From the NCBI RefSeq assembly GCF_023715245.1, contig NZ_JAMBNV010000001.1, positions 1,984,001 through 2,048,000 of the forward strand: DNA of 64,000 nt, in the 5' to 3' direction. A program made the position numbers and the translations under genes. Origin of the DNA: Sporosarcina luteola (GTDB taxonomy: Bacteria; Bacillota; Bacilli; Bacillales_A; Planococcaceae). Each line of letters begins with the position of its first letter. Within the stretch, counting starts at the first letter, position 1. Positions 46,793 to 56,023 of the stretch are shown here, piece after piece. Below the pieces are notes generated by a model. That model saw nothing but the letters and a program-made list of their open reading frames with translations, was not told where the DNA came from and made no database searches.

Positions 46793-46912
46793 GAAGCGGA
46801 TGGTGGCGACTCCTGGGGGATTAGCGGGACAGGTGAGACCCCGCAGGCGTTTGCGCCGAGGAGGCTCACCGCCCGCACCCCGGAAAGCGTCCACCTGGAG
46901 CGTAAATCCGGT
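46793..46912 (+). repeat. GC-rich dyad repeat, copy B
   Basis: The 35-base core 46812-46846 differs from the minus strand of copy A at one position. GGTGAG (46832-46837) pairs with CTCACC (46865-46870) around a GC-rich loop that differs from copy A. A GGAAAGCGTCC segment and AAATCC end follow. It fills the gap between the rnjA and ktrC terminators. Confidence 0.78.
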
Positions 46913-46922
46913 TTAATTTCGC

Positions 46923-46949
46923 AAAAAAGCCCCTTCATCAATGAAGGGC
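46923..46949 (-). terminator. Terminator of ktrC overlapping its stop codon
   Basis: On the minus strand CCCTTCAT pairs with ATGAAGGG around two bases (inner pairs probably open), followed by six T. The TGA of ktrC (46938-46940) lies in the loop. Confidence 0.8.
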
Positions 46950-47594
46950 CTTCTTCTCAAATCTATGAATATCCAAATCAGATCCGATAACAATCAAAAT
47001 GTCATTCAATTGGATTTCTTCAATTGCTTGCGGCGATACTAATATTTGCGCATCGCGCTTAATCGCAACAATGTTAACGCCGTATTTTGCACGGATATCG
47101 AGATCGATCAGCGTAAAACCAGCCAGTTTCTCATTTGCCCGAATTTCCGCAATCGAATATTCATCGGACAGCTCCAAGTAATCCAAAATATTATTGGAAA
47201 CCAAATTGTTCGCAATCCGCTTCCCCATGTCCCGTTCCGGGTGTACGACTTGATCCGCGCCGATTTTCCGAAGAACTTTTGCGTGGTAATCATTCTGCGC
47301 TTTTACGGTAATCCTTTTGACACCAATCTCTTTCAGGATCAGCGTCGTCAAAATGCTCGCTTGAATATTTTCTCCGATCGCTACGACGACATGCTCAAAA
47401 TTCCGGATCCCGAGTGACCGAAGTGCAGATTCATCAGTCGTATCGGCCGCCACTGCAGTTGTCGCAATCTGGGCAAATTCATCGACCCGATCAGGCGAAA
47501 TATCGATCGCCATAACGTCTGCGTCCAATTCCACTAACTCATTAACGATGCTTCCCCCAAATCGTCCTAGTCCAATGACGACAAATTCCTTTTT
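46938..47594 (-). CDS. ktrC: Potassium uptake regulatory subunit KtrC (KtrA family)
   Basis: A 218-residue RCK protein that gates a KtrB/KtrD-type potassium channel. An N-terminal Rossmann domain with FVVIGLGRFGGSIVNEL (residues 4-20) binds ATP/ADP or NAD; the C-terminal RCK_C domain (about 140-218) is the usual c-di-AMP site. The ATG at 47594 is chosen because TTGGAGCGG lies upstream; the frame continues six codons. The position beside rnjA matches B. subtilis ktrC (ykqB), hence the paralogue choice. The membrane subunit gene is not in the window. Confidence 0.92.
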   Translation of the reverse strand, partial: KKEFVVIGLGRFGGSIVNELVELDADVMAIDISPDRVDEFAQIATTAVAADTTDESALRSLGIRNFEHVVVAIGENIQASILTTLILKEIGVKRITVKAQNDYHAKVLRKIGADQVVHPERDMGKRIANNLVSNNILDYLELSDEYSIAEIRANEKLAGFTLIDLDIRAKYGVNIVAIKRDAQILVSPQAIEEIQLNDILIVIGSDLDIHRFEKKALH

Positions 47595-47688
47595 CATAAG
47601 TTTCCGCTCCAATCCGATTCATGGATGAAATTAGTGTATCACATAATTTTCACAGGAAAAAGAAAAGACGACCCTACTGTCGGCCGCC

Positions 47689-48138
47689 TCATCTCCTCAT
47701 TTCATTCAATAACCGATTGATACGTTTTTTGAGCATGTTCATACCACTTCTATCTGTTTGGAAATGGCGCAGACGACCTTCTTTATCAAAAACATAATAT
47801 GCAGGGACAAATTGATTGCCGAACGCTTCGGTCAATTTTAAGTTATCATCCACAAAAATTGATTGAGTCATACCGTGCTGCGCTGCAACTTTTTTGATTT
47901 GCTGTAAGTTCCTATCCTCTTCCGATCGCGGCATATGCACAGCGATGATATTCAATCGATCTTTATATTGGTTTCGGAAATTATTCAGGTATGGCATCTC
48001 GTCCTTGCATACACGGCAGCTGATAGACCAAAAATGGATGATTGTCGGTTTTTCGCCAATGAGGTCCTCTTTTTCAACTCGCCCATTCAGCCAAGTCGTT
48101 GCACCATACAATTCAGGCATCTGCTCACGCAATTTCAT
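47689..48138 (-). CDS. Thioredoxin-fold thiol-disulfide protein (TlpA/ResA-like)
   Basis: A 149-residue redoxin-like domain with active site SCRVC and a preceding hydrophobic strand PTIIHFWSIS; the cis-proline segment QFVPAYYVFD is at about 118-127. No signal peptide or membrane anchor is visible, unlike ResA or StoA, so it is probably cytoplasmic or loosely associated. GGAGGAG precedes the ATG at 48138; the upstream extension lacks a site. Substrate unknown. It is a single-gene unit between ktrC and the CorA-like gene. Confidence 0.86.
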   Translation of the reverse strand: MKLREQMPELYGATTWLNGRVEKEDLIGEKPTIIHFWSISCRVCKDEMPYLNNFRNQYKDRLNIIAVHMPRSEEDRNLQQIKKVAAQHGMTQSIFVDDNLKLTEAFGNQFVPAYYVFDKEGRLRHFQTDRSGMNMLKKRINRLLNEMRR

Positions 48139-48285
48139 AATGTATCTCCTCCGGATAAATAATCTCAATGCTTATTCTATGCCGAAAGAGTCGAAATCGG
48201 AATGAAATGTTTAGTCGTGCATTGACTAAGGAAAAGGTAAAGTAGGTGACTCATCAATATAAAATGAACAAAGGTAGGCAATGTG

Positions 48286-49746
48286 ATGCCAATACAACAG
48301 AATGTGGAAAAACTGAATATGATTCGCTCCCATATGACATTCCTTCTACCATTTGGATTTGATCAGATGAAAAGACAGGAAACAATCGATAGCTTGAAAT
48401 CGAATGGATATAATTATTTTCATATAAATGAGGAAGCCGTCAATAAAACCGCCCCGTACGGTTATGGAATTGATGTTACAGGCAAAGAGCTCGAACAATA
48501 CTTCTATCCGTATATTGAACATAAACTCTTCCCAGGATCGCATGAAAAAAAAGGGTTCCATCGGTACACTGCAATTATCCAAAAAGACCATGTCATGCAG
48601 GTAAGAGATGAACGCCATGATTTTCACATAAGGAGCATCGATATCATTCTCGGGCCTTTTGGAATCGCGTTCCTTGCGTTGCGTGTTAACATGCAGGATA
48701 TACCCGCGGACTTAAGCGATGTTCTTGATTTCATCCAACATTTCCGAGCAGTTGAACAGAACTTAAAGGAAAGCAAGGGTGCAATGATCATTATCCCTGA
48801 AACAGGCCAATCTTTTTCCATCCGCGATTACATATTCGGATATTTATGTCCTTTCATGGAAAAAGCCGTATTGCACGAAAAGAAATTGAAAGGCCATTTT
48901 GGATCACTTCCTTATTTTGAGGATGAAAGGATGTTTGTTTCATCTTTCCTCATCGCGGAAACAGGAGTATCCATCTCAGAGGAGCAACTGTACCGAATAG
49001 GCAACTTGAATGGCAGGACCCCAGAAGGAGCCCCTTTCATTTCATCAACGAATCCCGACTATATCAGACGCTCCTTGTCGCTTTCGTTGCATGACCGTTG
49101 GGCGCCACATTTGTATATGATTGCGACTGAGCATGGCTACTCCGTCGTATCCAATCGCCCAGCAGACGAATTGACAAATGAACTTTCCCAATATATGGGG
49201 ACACATTATTATAATTTGCTACTTCATTATTTCTATAAAATCATGTTATTGCGTGTCTCATTTGAATACAGTGAAATCGATTGGAAGAAGGACGAGTATT
49301 ACGTCAGGTCACTCATCCAACTGATCAGTGTTTTTTCATCGTCATATTATTTCAAAGAAATCAGCACCCGTTCAGAAGGCAAGGAATTGGCGGAGCTGTT
49401 CAGGTCAACCTTTCTCATTGATCCACTTTTTAATGAAGTGAACAAAACTTTGCAAGAATTATATAAGAGCCAGGAAAATAGCCAAGCCGGCCGATTAAAT
49501 ATGCTTCTATTCGTGTTGACGATATTTACAGTCATATCTGGAATTTATGGCATGAACCTTGTCATTCCTGACTGGGAGGCACCCTCTGGCTGGAAAGAGT
49601 ATCCCTCCTACACAGTCTTCGAATGGATATCTTTGATCACAGCCGTCACGGGTATCGGATTGTCGGCCTATTTAATCATATCCACTTTCGGCAGAATGTA
49701 TTTGCGAAGGCGACGCCGGAATAAGCTTGACATGCTTGACCAATAG
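48286..49746 (+). CDS. CorA-like (2-TM-GxN) membrane protein with a divergent N-terminal domain
   Basis: A 486-residue protein. The C-terminal end carries two membrane helices, the first (LLFVLTIFTVISGIYGMN) closing with the GMN signature of CorA Mg2+ channels at about 422-424, then WEWISLITAVTGIGLSA-like second helix and a basic cytoplasmic tail RRRRRNK. The N-terminal 330 residues do not look like standard CorA and it is longer than CorA (about 320). It may be a metal channel or a regulator. ATG at 48286 with AAAGGTAGG upstream. Monocistronic with a clear terminator. Confidence 0.72.
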   Translation: MPIQQNVEKLNMIRSHMTFLLPFGFDQMKRQETIDSLKSNGYNYFHINEEAVNKTAPYGYGIDVTGKELEQYFYPYIEHKLFPGSHEKKGFHRYTAIIQKDHVMQVRDERHDFHIRSIDIILGPFGIAFLALRVNMQDIPADLSDVLDFIQHFRAVEQNLKESKGAMIIIPETGQSFSIRDYIFGYLCPFMEKAVLHEKKLKGHFGSLPYFEDERMFVSSFLIAETGVSISEEQLYRIGNLNGRTPEGAPFISSTNPDYIRRSLSLSLHDRWAPHLYMIATEHGYSVVSNRPADELTNELSQYMGTHYYNLLLHYFYKIMLLRVSFEYSEIDWKKDEYYVRSLIQLISVFSSSYYFKEISTRSEGKELAELFRSTFLIDPLFNEVNKTLQELYKSQENSQAGRLNMLLFVLTIFTVISGIYGMNLVIPDWEAPSGWKEYPSYTVFEWISLITAVTGIGLSAYLIISTFGRMYLRRRRRNKLDMLDQ

Positions 49747-49756
49747 ATACAGCTCC

Positions 49757-49792
49757 ATGCCGGAATCCTAAAAATGGATTCCGGCATTTTTA
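49757..49792 (+). terminator. Terminator of the CorA-like gene
   Basis: ATGCCGGAATCC (49757-49768) pairs perfectly with GGATTCCGGCAT (49776-49787), then TTTTTAC. Confidence 0.93.
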
Positions 49793-49900
49793 CTAAACAT
49801 CTTGATTTCCAACTAGTATTTTGTATAATGAAGTAGGTTTCTAGTAAACAGAAAGTACAGTAATACTAAACTCCATGATTCTAGGAAGGAATTGACGACC

Positions 49901-50443
49901 ATGCATATCGGGAGTAAAATCAAAAGTCTTCGTTTAAAAAAAGGGCTGACCCAGGAGGAACTCGGAGAGAGAACCGACCTAACGAAAGGATACATCTCTC
50001 AATTGGAGCGTGAACTCACTTCCCCTTCCATCGAAACGCTATTTTCCCTTTTAGAAGTGCTAGGCACAACACCGAAGGAATTTTTTGATGAACCGAAGAA
50101 AAACATGAAAGTCGTCTTCTCGCCAGCCGATCAAACCACTTACGTCAATGATGAATTAAAGTATAGCATCCGCTGGCTCGTTCCACGTTCAAATGAAAAT
50201 GAAATGGAACCGATCTATATTACGTTCTCAAGGAATGGAGAATTCAAAAGATTTGAGCCCTCACTTGCCGAAACATTCATCCATGTCCTTTCGGGTAAAG
50301 TGGAAATCGAGCTCGGAAGTAGGACTTTCACAGCTTTAAAGGGGGATTCGGTCTATTATGAGGCGACTGAATATCATCGAATCTCGAATGCCAACGATGG
50401 CCCGAGCGAATTGCTCCTAGTAGCGACAGAATCTTATTTATGA
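49901..50443 (+). CDS. XRE family regulator with C-terminal cupin domain (PuuR-like), first gene of the pot operon
   Basis: A 180-residue regulator. HTH domain (about 5-60) with [19 protein letters not shown] and [15 protein letters not shown]; cupin domain (about 110-178) with [14 protein letters not shown] and EYHRISN. It probably senses a polyamine or related small molecule and controls the transporter genes that follow after 16 bases. The ATG at 49901 has GGAAGGAA about nine bases upstream. The same regulator-potABCD order occurs in other Bacillales and Listeria. Confidence 0.9.
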   Translation: MHIGSKIKSLRLKKGLTQEELGERTDLTKGYISQLERELTSPSIETLFSLLEVLGTTPKEFFDEPKKNMKVVFSPADQTTYVNDELKYSIRWLVPRSNENEMEPIYITFSRNGEFKRFEPSLAETFIHVLSGKVEIELGSRTFTALKGDSVYYEATEYHRISNANDGPSELLLVATESYL

Positions 50444-50459
50444 AGGGGGAAACACCAAA

Positions 50460-51563
50460 ATGACAAATCAGCCGATTATCCGTTTTGAGAATGTCGTGAA
50501 GAAATACGGCGACGGAACGACCGTATTGGATAATGTCTCATTTGAATTGGAACGCGGAAAATTTTATACGCTATTAGGTCCTTCCGGTTGCGGAAAGACG
50601 ACAATCCTTCGATTGATAGCAGGATTTATCGAGCCGACAGAAGGCTCAATTCACTTTAATGGAAAAAAGATCAACAATGTCCCAGCAAATGAACGTCAAG
50701 TTAATACAGTATTCCAAGATTATGCCCTATTCCCCCACTTGAATGTGTATGAGAATATTGCATTCGGTTTACGCATCAAAAAAGTGAAAAAGGACGAAAT
50801 CGATACGAGGGTCAAAGAAGCATTGAAATTCGTCAACTTGGCAGGCTACGAAAACCGGGAAATTACTGAAATGTCCGGTGGGCAACGGCAGAGGGTTGCG
50901 ATTGCACGCGCCATCGTCAATGATCCTGAAGTGATTTTGCTCGATGAACCATTATCCGCTCTGGATTTGAAGCTGCGATCTGAAATGCAATACGAACTAA
51001 GGGAGTTGCAGCAGCGCCTTGGCAAGACATTCGTCTTCGTCACGCACGATCAAGAGGAAGCGCTCGCCATGTCCGACGAAATTTTCGTCATGAATATGGG
51101 AGCTATTCAACAATCCGGCACCCCTCTCGACATCTATGATGAACCGATCAACCGCTTCGTCGCAGACTTCATTGGTGAATCGAATATTGTTTCGGGGATG
51201 ATGATTGAGGATTACGTCGTCGAATTTACAGGAAAACGATTCAACTGTGCGGATGCTGGGCTTCAGCCAAATGAAAAAGTCGACATCGTCCTCCGCCCGG
51301 AAGATTTGGAAATCACGACTGTCGATAAAGGGAAATTGAATGTGACAGTAGATACACAATTGTTCCGAGGAGTGCATTATGAACTTTCGACATACGATCA
51401 AGACGGCAATGAATGGCTAGTTCATTCCACGAAGAAAGCGGAAGTCGGGGAGAAAATCGGTCTTGATTTCGACCCCGAAGACATCCACGTCATGCGATTG
51501 AATGAATCAGAGGAAGATTACGATGCCCGTCTTGAATCCTACGGAGCGAATGCCGATGAATAA
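50460..51563 (+). CDS. potA: Spermidine/putrescine ABC transporter ATPase PotA
   Basis: A 367-residue ABC ATPase with Walker [10 protein letters not shown] (about 39-47), signature [14 protein letters not shown], Walker [13 protein letters not shown] and the switch His in [13 protein letters not shown], followed by a TOBE domain (about 280-355). It energises polyamine import by PotBC. It has GAAGGGGG upstream. Its stop lies eight bases inside potB, so translation is coupled. Confidence 0.96.
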   Translation: MTNQPIIRFENVVKKYGDGTTVLDNVSFELERGKFYTLLGPSGCGKTTILRLIAGFIEPTEGSIHFNGKKINNVPANERQVNTVFQDYALFPHLNVYENIAFGLRIKKVKKDEIDTRVKEALKFVNLAGYENREITEMSGGQRQRVAIARAIVNDPEVILLDEPLSALDLKLRSEMQYELRELQQRLGKTFVFVTHDQEEALAMSDEIFVMNMGAIQQSGTPLDIYDEPINRFVADFIGESNIVSGMMIEDYVVEFTGKRFNCADAGLQPNEKVDIVLRPEDLEITTVDKGKLNVTVDTQLFRGVHYELSTYDQDGNEWLVHSTKKAEVGEKIGLDFDPEDIHVMRLNESEEDYDARLESYGANADE

Positions 51564-52380
51564 GTCCCGCCTACGTCCAATCTACTCGATCCCTTATACA
51601 GCGTGGATCTTGTTGTTCGTCCTGGCTCCGATTGCATTGATCGTCTATTATTCATTCTTCGACTTGGCAGGCAACTTCACGCTGACGAATTACCGTGACT
51701 TTTTCACGTCCGTCTATCTAAAACTTACAATCAGCTCATTTTGGTATGCATTCCTTATTACACTCTTTTCATTGCTGATCGCCTATCCGACGGCGTATTT
51801 GATAACAAAAACGAAGCATAAGCAGCTCTGGCTTTTGCTCATCATCATCCCTTCGTGGATCAACCTGTTGCTGAAGACATATGCCTTCATCGGGTTGATG
51901 GGTCTATACGGACCGTTAAATGCATTATTGGAAGCTGTCAGCATCGGCAAGCAGCAAATTCTGTTCACCGACTTCAGTTTCGTATTCGTCTCGGTCTATA
52001 TATTTATTCCGTTCATGATTTTACCGATATTCAATGCTCTCGATAAATTGAATCCGGCATTGATAGATGCATCACGCGATCTGGGCGCTAACTCTTGGAC
52101 GACTTTCAGAAGAGTCATATGGCCATTAACGACGAACGGAGTGAAATCAGGCATCCAAGTCGTCTTCATTCCTGCCTTGTCACTATTCATGATCACAAGA
52201 CTCATCGCTGGAAATAAAATCATCACGCTAGGAACAGCCATTGAACAGCAATTTCTAGTGACGCAGAACTGGGGAATGGGCTCGACAATCGCCGTCTTCC
52301 TAATCGTCTTCATGTTCATCATCATGCTTGTCACGAAAGGCAAAGAAAAGGGGGCATCAGACCATGGAAAGGCTAGGTAA
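51556..52380 (+). CDS. potB: Spermidine/putrescine ABC transporter permease PotB
   Basis: A 274-residue permease with six membrane helices and the EAA-type cytoplasmic loop [21 protein letters not shown] (near 170-190; cited in part) that docks onto PotA. The ATG at 51556 is preferred because GGAG lies nine bases upstream, in the end of potA; an ATG at 51550 is too close to it. Its end overlaps potC by 17 bases. Confidence 0.95.
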   Translation: MNKSRLRPIYSIPYTAWILLFVLAPIALIVYYSFFDLAGNFTLTNYRDFFTSVYLKLTISSFWYAFLITLFSLLIAYPTAYLITKTKHKQLWLLLIIIPSWINLLLKTYAFIGLMGLYGPLNALLEAVSIGKQQILFTDFSFVFVSVYIFIPFMILPIFNALDKLNPALIDASRDLGANSWTTFRRVIWPLTTNGVKSGIQVVFIPALSLFMITRLIAGNKIITLGTAIEQQFLVTQNWGMGSTIAVFLIVFMFIIMLVTKGKEKGASDHGKAR

Positions 52381-53164
52381 GCTTCCTAAACTGTATTTAG
52401 CGATTGTATTCATTATCCTGTATGCCCCGATCTTTTATCTGATTTTCTATTCATTCAACTCGGGCGGTGGCATGTCCAATTTCGAAGAATTCACATGGGA
52501 GCATTATGCAGCAGTATTTGAGGATAAACGGTTGATTATCATCGTCCTCAATACAATCATCATTGCCCTGCTTTCCGCGTTATTATCGACGACAATCGGC
52601 GTGATCGGAGCATTGGCAATTTATTTCATGCGCAATAAAAAAATGAGGAATGCAGTGCTGTCCTTGAATAATATTTTAATGGTCAGCCCTGATGTCATTA
52701 TCGGCGCATCATTCTTGATTCTATTTACGATGATAGGTGTTAAGCTTGGATTTGCTTCTGTATTGATTTCCCATATCGCCTTCAGCATTCCGATTGTTGT
52801 CATAATGGTATTGCCGAAGTTATCAGAGATGAACACTTCATTGATAGACGCAGCACTCGATCTTGGCGCTTCTAGGAAAGATGTTATGACACGGGTCATC
52901 CTGCCATTCATAAAACCAGGGATCTTTGCTGGATTCTTCCTCGCTTTGACGTACTCGCTTGATGACTTTGCTGTAACGTTCTTTGTAACTGGAAATGGGT
53001 TCTCAACATTGTCGGTTGAAATTTACTCAATGGCAAGAACAGGCATCAGTTTGACGATTAATGCCCTATCAGGACTCATCTTTATCGTCACAGTCGCATT
53101 AGTGATCGGTTACTATGCAATTAGCCGCAAAACGAAGATGCCTCTCGCGGGGGTGAAGAAATGA
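52364..53164 (+). CDS. potC: Spermidine/putrescine ABC transporter permease PotC
   Basis: A 266-residue six-helix permease with the EAA loop DAALDLGASRKDVMTRVILP. The N-terminus KLYLAIVFIILYAPIFYLIFYSFN-type helix (cited in part) and FSIPIVVIMVLPKL are typical for PotC. The ATG at 52364 has AGGGGGC about nine bases upstream and lies within the potB tail. It overlaps potD by four bases (ATGA). Confidence 0.95.
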   Translation: MERLGKLPKLYLAIVFIILYAPIFYLIFYSFNSGGGMSNFEEFTWEHYAAVFEDKRLIIIVLNTIIIALLSALLSTTIGVIGALAIYFMRNKKMRNAVLSLNNILMVSPDVIIGASFLILFTMIGVKLGFASVLISHIAFSIPIVVIMVLPKLSEMNTSLIDAALDLGASRKDVMTRVILPFIKPGIFAGFFLALTYSLDDFAVTFFVTGNGFSTLSVEIYSMARTGISLTINALSGLIFIVTVALVIGYYAISRKTKMPLAGVKK

Positions 53165-54231
53165 AGTCCATTATCCAATCTGCCATCCTGATTCTCCTCG
53201 TGGCCGGCATATTGCTATTCATCAATGCCGAGTTGAACAAAGGGAGCAAATCGGGCACAGGCACCATAACTGTTTATAATTGGGGAGAATATATCGACCC
53301 GGATCTTATCAAGCAATTCGAAGAAGAAACAGGCATAAAAGTCATTTATGAAACATTCGATTCGAATGAAGGGATGATGAGCAAAATTGAACAGGGCGGT
53401 ACGGCATACGATATTTCCGTTCCATCTGAATATATGATTGAGATGATGAAGGAAAAGAATCTTCTGCTGCCGGTCGACTACAGTAAAATCCCGAATATTA
53501 AACATATCGATCCATATTTCCTGGATCTCCCTTTCGATCCGGGCAATCAGTTCTCGGTCCCCTACTTCTGGGGGACAGTAGGAATTGCTTACAATCCAAC
53601 GTTACTCGAGGGGCAAACGTTCGAAAGTTGGGATGACCTATGGGACCCTTCCTTGAAGCAACGCGTTATCCTTGTCGATAGTGCAAGAGAAACAATCGGC
53701 ATGGGACTGAACTCATTGGGCTATTCCCTAAACTCGACCGACCTTGGAGAGCTTCGCGAAGCCACTGATAAATTGAAGACATTAAGTCCGAATGTAAAAG
53801 CGGTCATCGGCGATGAAGTCACTCAGCTAATGATTAATAATGAAGCTGCCGTCTCATTAACATGGTCGGGACAGGCAGCTGATATGATGTATGAGAACGA
53901 GGATATCGATTATGTTGTTCCAGAGGAAGGATCGAATTTATGGTTCGACAATATCGTCATTCCGAAAACCGCAAAAAACATTGACGGAGCGCATGCGTTC
54001 ATCAACTTCATGTTAGATCCTGAAGTTGCAGCACAAAATGCCGATTATGTCGGCTACTCGACCCCCAATTTATCTGCGCTTGACTTGATGGATCCAGAAG
54101 TTGTCGAGGATGAACGTTTTTATCCTGACATAGAAACGAGAACCCACTTGGAAGTGTATAAAAATTTAGGACTTGAATTATTAGGCGTTTATAATGAGCT
54201 TTTCTTGGAATTCAAAATGGATATGAAGTGA
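53161..54231 (+). CDS. potD: Spermidine/putrescine-binding protein PotD
   Basis: A 356-residue solute-binding protein. A hydrophobic N-terminal segment (IIQSAILILLVAGILLFI) acts as signal or uncleaved anchor; no lipobox is visible, which is unusual for a Gram-positive binding protein. The mature part starts TVYNWGEYIDPDLIKQFEEE, the PotD family opening, and has SVPSEYMIEMM and the ligand-region EGSNLWFDNIVIPK. It delivers polyamine to PotBC. Last gene of the operon; a strong hairpin follows. Confidence 0.95.
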   Translation: MKSIIQSAILILLVAGILLFINAELNKGSKSGTGTITVYNWGEYIDPDLIKQFEEETGIKVIYETFDSNEGMMSKIEQGGTAYDISVPSEYMIEMMKEKNLLLPVDYSKIPNIKHIDPYFLDLPFDPGNQFSVPYFWGTVGIAYNPTLLEGQTFESWDDLWDPSLKQRVILVDSARETIGMGLNSLGYSLNSTDLGELREATDKLKTLSPNVKAVIGDEVTQLMINNEAAVSLTWSGQAADMMYENEDIDYVVPEEGSNLWFDNIVIPKTAKNIDGAHAFINFMLDPEVAAQNADYVGYSTPNLSALDLMDPEVVEDERFYPDIETRTHLEVYKNLGLELLGVYNELFLEFKMDMK

Positions 54232-54234
54232 TTC

Positions 54235-54276
54235 GTTTTTCGCCCTTAAACTGCAATATTGTTTAAGGGCGTTTTT
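54235..54276. terminator. Terminator of the pot operon
   Basis: CGCCCTTAAAC (54241-54251) pairs with GTTTAAGGGCG (54261-54271) with TTTTTC after it. Confidence 0.91.
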
Positions 54277-54363
54277 CGTCTACGTGAGGAGGCCTTTCCA
54301 TTAAGTGTTATTGTGTTTTTATGGTAAGATGTTTCAATAACACGAAATAGATAGAGGGGCTGG

Positions 54364-55569
54364 TTGCCTTTGGTTGAGAAGCAAACAAATAATTTGGCGT
54401 TATACATTTTGATGTTTAATATGTTCATAGCTATGGCGGGCATCGGTCTTATTATCCCGATCATGCCTGAGTTTTTAGGCACATTCGGCGTTGCCGGAAA
54501 AGTGCTCGGATTCCTGATTGCAATCTTTTCATTCGCGCAATTCATCTTTTCACCGATATCAGGAGATTTATCAGACCGGCATGGAAGAAAGAAAATCATC
54601 ATACTTGGTTTGTTCATTTATGGTTCAGCTCAATTTGCTTTCAGTTTATCGACTGAATTATGGATGCTATTTGCAGCCCGATTCTTTTCTGGTATGGGAG
54701 CAGCGTTCATCATCCCACCGATGATGGCGTTTGTTGCGGATATCACTACATTGGAAGGGCGAGGCAGGGGTATGGGATTGCTAGGAGCTTCCATGTCACT
54801 CGGCTTCATGATTGGACCAGGGATCGGTGGCTTCCTATCGAAGATCAGTCTGTTTTTCCCGTTTTATTTTGCAGCGGGGGCTGCAATATTTGCAGCCATT
54901 CTTTCGATTTTCATTTTACCTAATCCCGCGCCAGTCGTTTCAGCCGAAAAGGTAGTAGTGAAGCAGGAAAACCTCTTTAAACAATTGAAAAAGTCGACAA
55001 CAACCCCTTATTTCGTCATGTTGATTGTCATGTTCGTCTTTTCCTTCGGACTCGCGAATTTCCAATCGACGATTTCCTTGTATGTCGACCATAAGTATGG
55101 TTATACCCCTTCGCAAATTGCAGTATTGATTACGGTCGGAGGTTTTGTAGGTGTTATTGTGCAGACTTTCGTCATCAATCCGCTGTTTAAAAGATTCGGG
55201 GAAATGCGTGTGATTCTTTTCAATTTGGTCGTAGCAGCTATTTCAATGATGGCCATTCTATTCGTCGATTTATTTTGGACAATCCTCTTCGTCGCAACGA
55301 TCTTCTCAACGGCGACTTCCCTGCTCCGGCCAGCGGTTAATACGCTCGTTTCGAAGCTTGCCGGTGAAGAGCAAGGGTATGCAGCTGGGATGATGAATGC
55401 ATATATGAGCCTTGGAAATATGATCGGCCCAGCGCTTGCCGGATCCATTTTCGATATCAATATTACATTCCCATATTTCCTGGGCACAGCTATCCTCCTT
55501 ATCTGCTTCGGAATTGCGACTGTCTGGTCCAGAAAGAACACACTTCTCCTCGCTTCGACGAGAACATAA
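54364..55569 (+). CDS. MFS multidrug efflux transporter (NorA/Bmr-like)
   Basis: A 401-residue 12-helix major facilitator. Motif A between helices 2 and 3 reads GDLSDRHGRKKIII (about 67-80), and the antiporter motif C MSLGFMIGPGIGGFLS in helix 5 marks the drug/H+ antiporter family. Substrates cannot be predicted. Start is TTG at 54364; a second TTG at 54370 is better spaced from AGAGGGG (54353-54359), so the protein may be two residues shorter. It is a single-gene unit after the pot operon. A hairpin and a complex repeat follow. Confidence 0.88.
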   Translation: MPLVEKQTNNLALYILMFNMFIAMAGIGLIIPIMPEFLGTFGVAGKVLGFLIAIFSFAQFIFSPISGDLSDRHGRKKIIILGLFIYGSAQFAFSLSTELWMLFAARFFSGMGAAFIIPPMMAFVADITTLEGRGRGMGLLGASMSLGFMIGPGIGGFLSKISLFFPFYFAAGAAIFAAILSIFILPNPAPVVSAEKVVVKQENLFKQLKKSTTTPYFVMLIVMFVFSFGLANFQSTISLYVDHKYGYTPSQIAVLITVGGFVGVIVQTFVINPLFKRFGEMRVILFNLVVAAISMMAILFVDLFWTILFVATIFSTATSLLRPAVNTLVSKLAGEEQGYAAGMMNAYMSLGNMIGPALAGSIFDINITFPYFLGTAILLICFGIATVWSRKNTLLLASTRT

Positions 55570-55572
55570 ACG

Positions 55573-55630
55573 AAAAGGGGCTGTCCAGAAAGTCGGTGAA
55601 AACTGACTTTCTGTGATAGCCCCTTTTCTG
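55573..55630 (+). terminator. Long hairpin after the MFS gene
   Basis: AAAAGGGGCT and AGCCCCTTTT form the base, with an inner AGAAAGTC/GACTTTCT stem. It starts three bases after the stop. The hairpin after ylaI at 30990-31043 has the same layout. Confidence 0.72.
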
Positions 55631-55659
55631 TAGATGAATAATTGGAGATTTCTCTTGAA

Positions 55660-55896
55660 ACGTTGCTTTCCGTTCCAGGCGCACGCTTTCCGGGGGGCGG
55701 GCGGTGAGCCAATCGAACAGCGAAGGGTTCGATTTGCCTTAATTTCTGCGCTTTTTGCAGAAATTAAGGCATCCTTGGACCTTCTGGCGCAACGCTGCGC
55801 TTGTGAGTAAAAGCGTAGCGTTACGAGCAATGTTTTATGCGACCCTAAGGGAGCAGGAATGATAGTACTAAAGCCGCCCGGAACGGAAATCAACGT
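55660..55896. repeat. 237-bp element with near-perfect terminal inverted repeats and three internal hairpins (copy C)
   Basis: The ends, 55660-55676 and 55880-55896, are 17-base inverted repeats with one mismatch. Inside are AATCGAAC/GTTCGATT (55711-55734), a perfect 14-bp stem GCCTTAATTTCTGC/GCAGAAATTAAGGC (55736-55770) and AACGCTGCGCTT/AAGCGTAGCGTT (55791-55821, one mismatch). The left part resembles copy A. No gene is seen in the 452-base gap 55570-56021; it holds this element and flanking hairpins. Confidence 0.7.
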
Positions 55897-55929
55897 CGCG
55901 TCAGTCTACCGTTTTTGCATCAATGCATC

Positions 55930-55978
55930 TAAAAAGACAAAAGGGATGGGAATCAATTCGATTTCCATCCCTTTTGTC
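55930..55978 (-). terminator. Terminator of the MoxR/VWA operon
   Basis: GACAAAAGGGATGG pairs with CCATCCCTTTTGTC; on the minus strand a TTTTT run follows. Lies 43 bases past the end of the last gene. Confidence 0.85.
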
Positions 55979-55985
55979 TACTGTC

Positions 55986-56023
55986 TGAACCCTTGCTCCC
56001 AAATGGGAGACAAGGGTTTTTTT
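55986..56023 (+). terminator. Plus-strand hairpin with T run at the operon end
   Basis: AACCCTTG-C-TCCC pairs with GGGA-GA-CAAGGGTT, followed by eight T on the plus strand. It would stop rightward transcription from the repeat region entering the operon end. Confidence 0.75.

Noticed and set aside
46640-46990. Open frame spanning the rnjA end, repeat copy B and the ktrC terminator
   Set aside because: It runs through two terminators and a repeat, and has no ribosome binding site.
55306-55893. Minus-strand frame across the MFS end and the 237-bp element
   Set aside because: Antisense to a convincing MFS gene and then through hairpins; no start signals.
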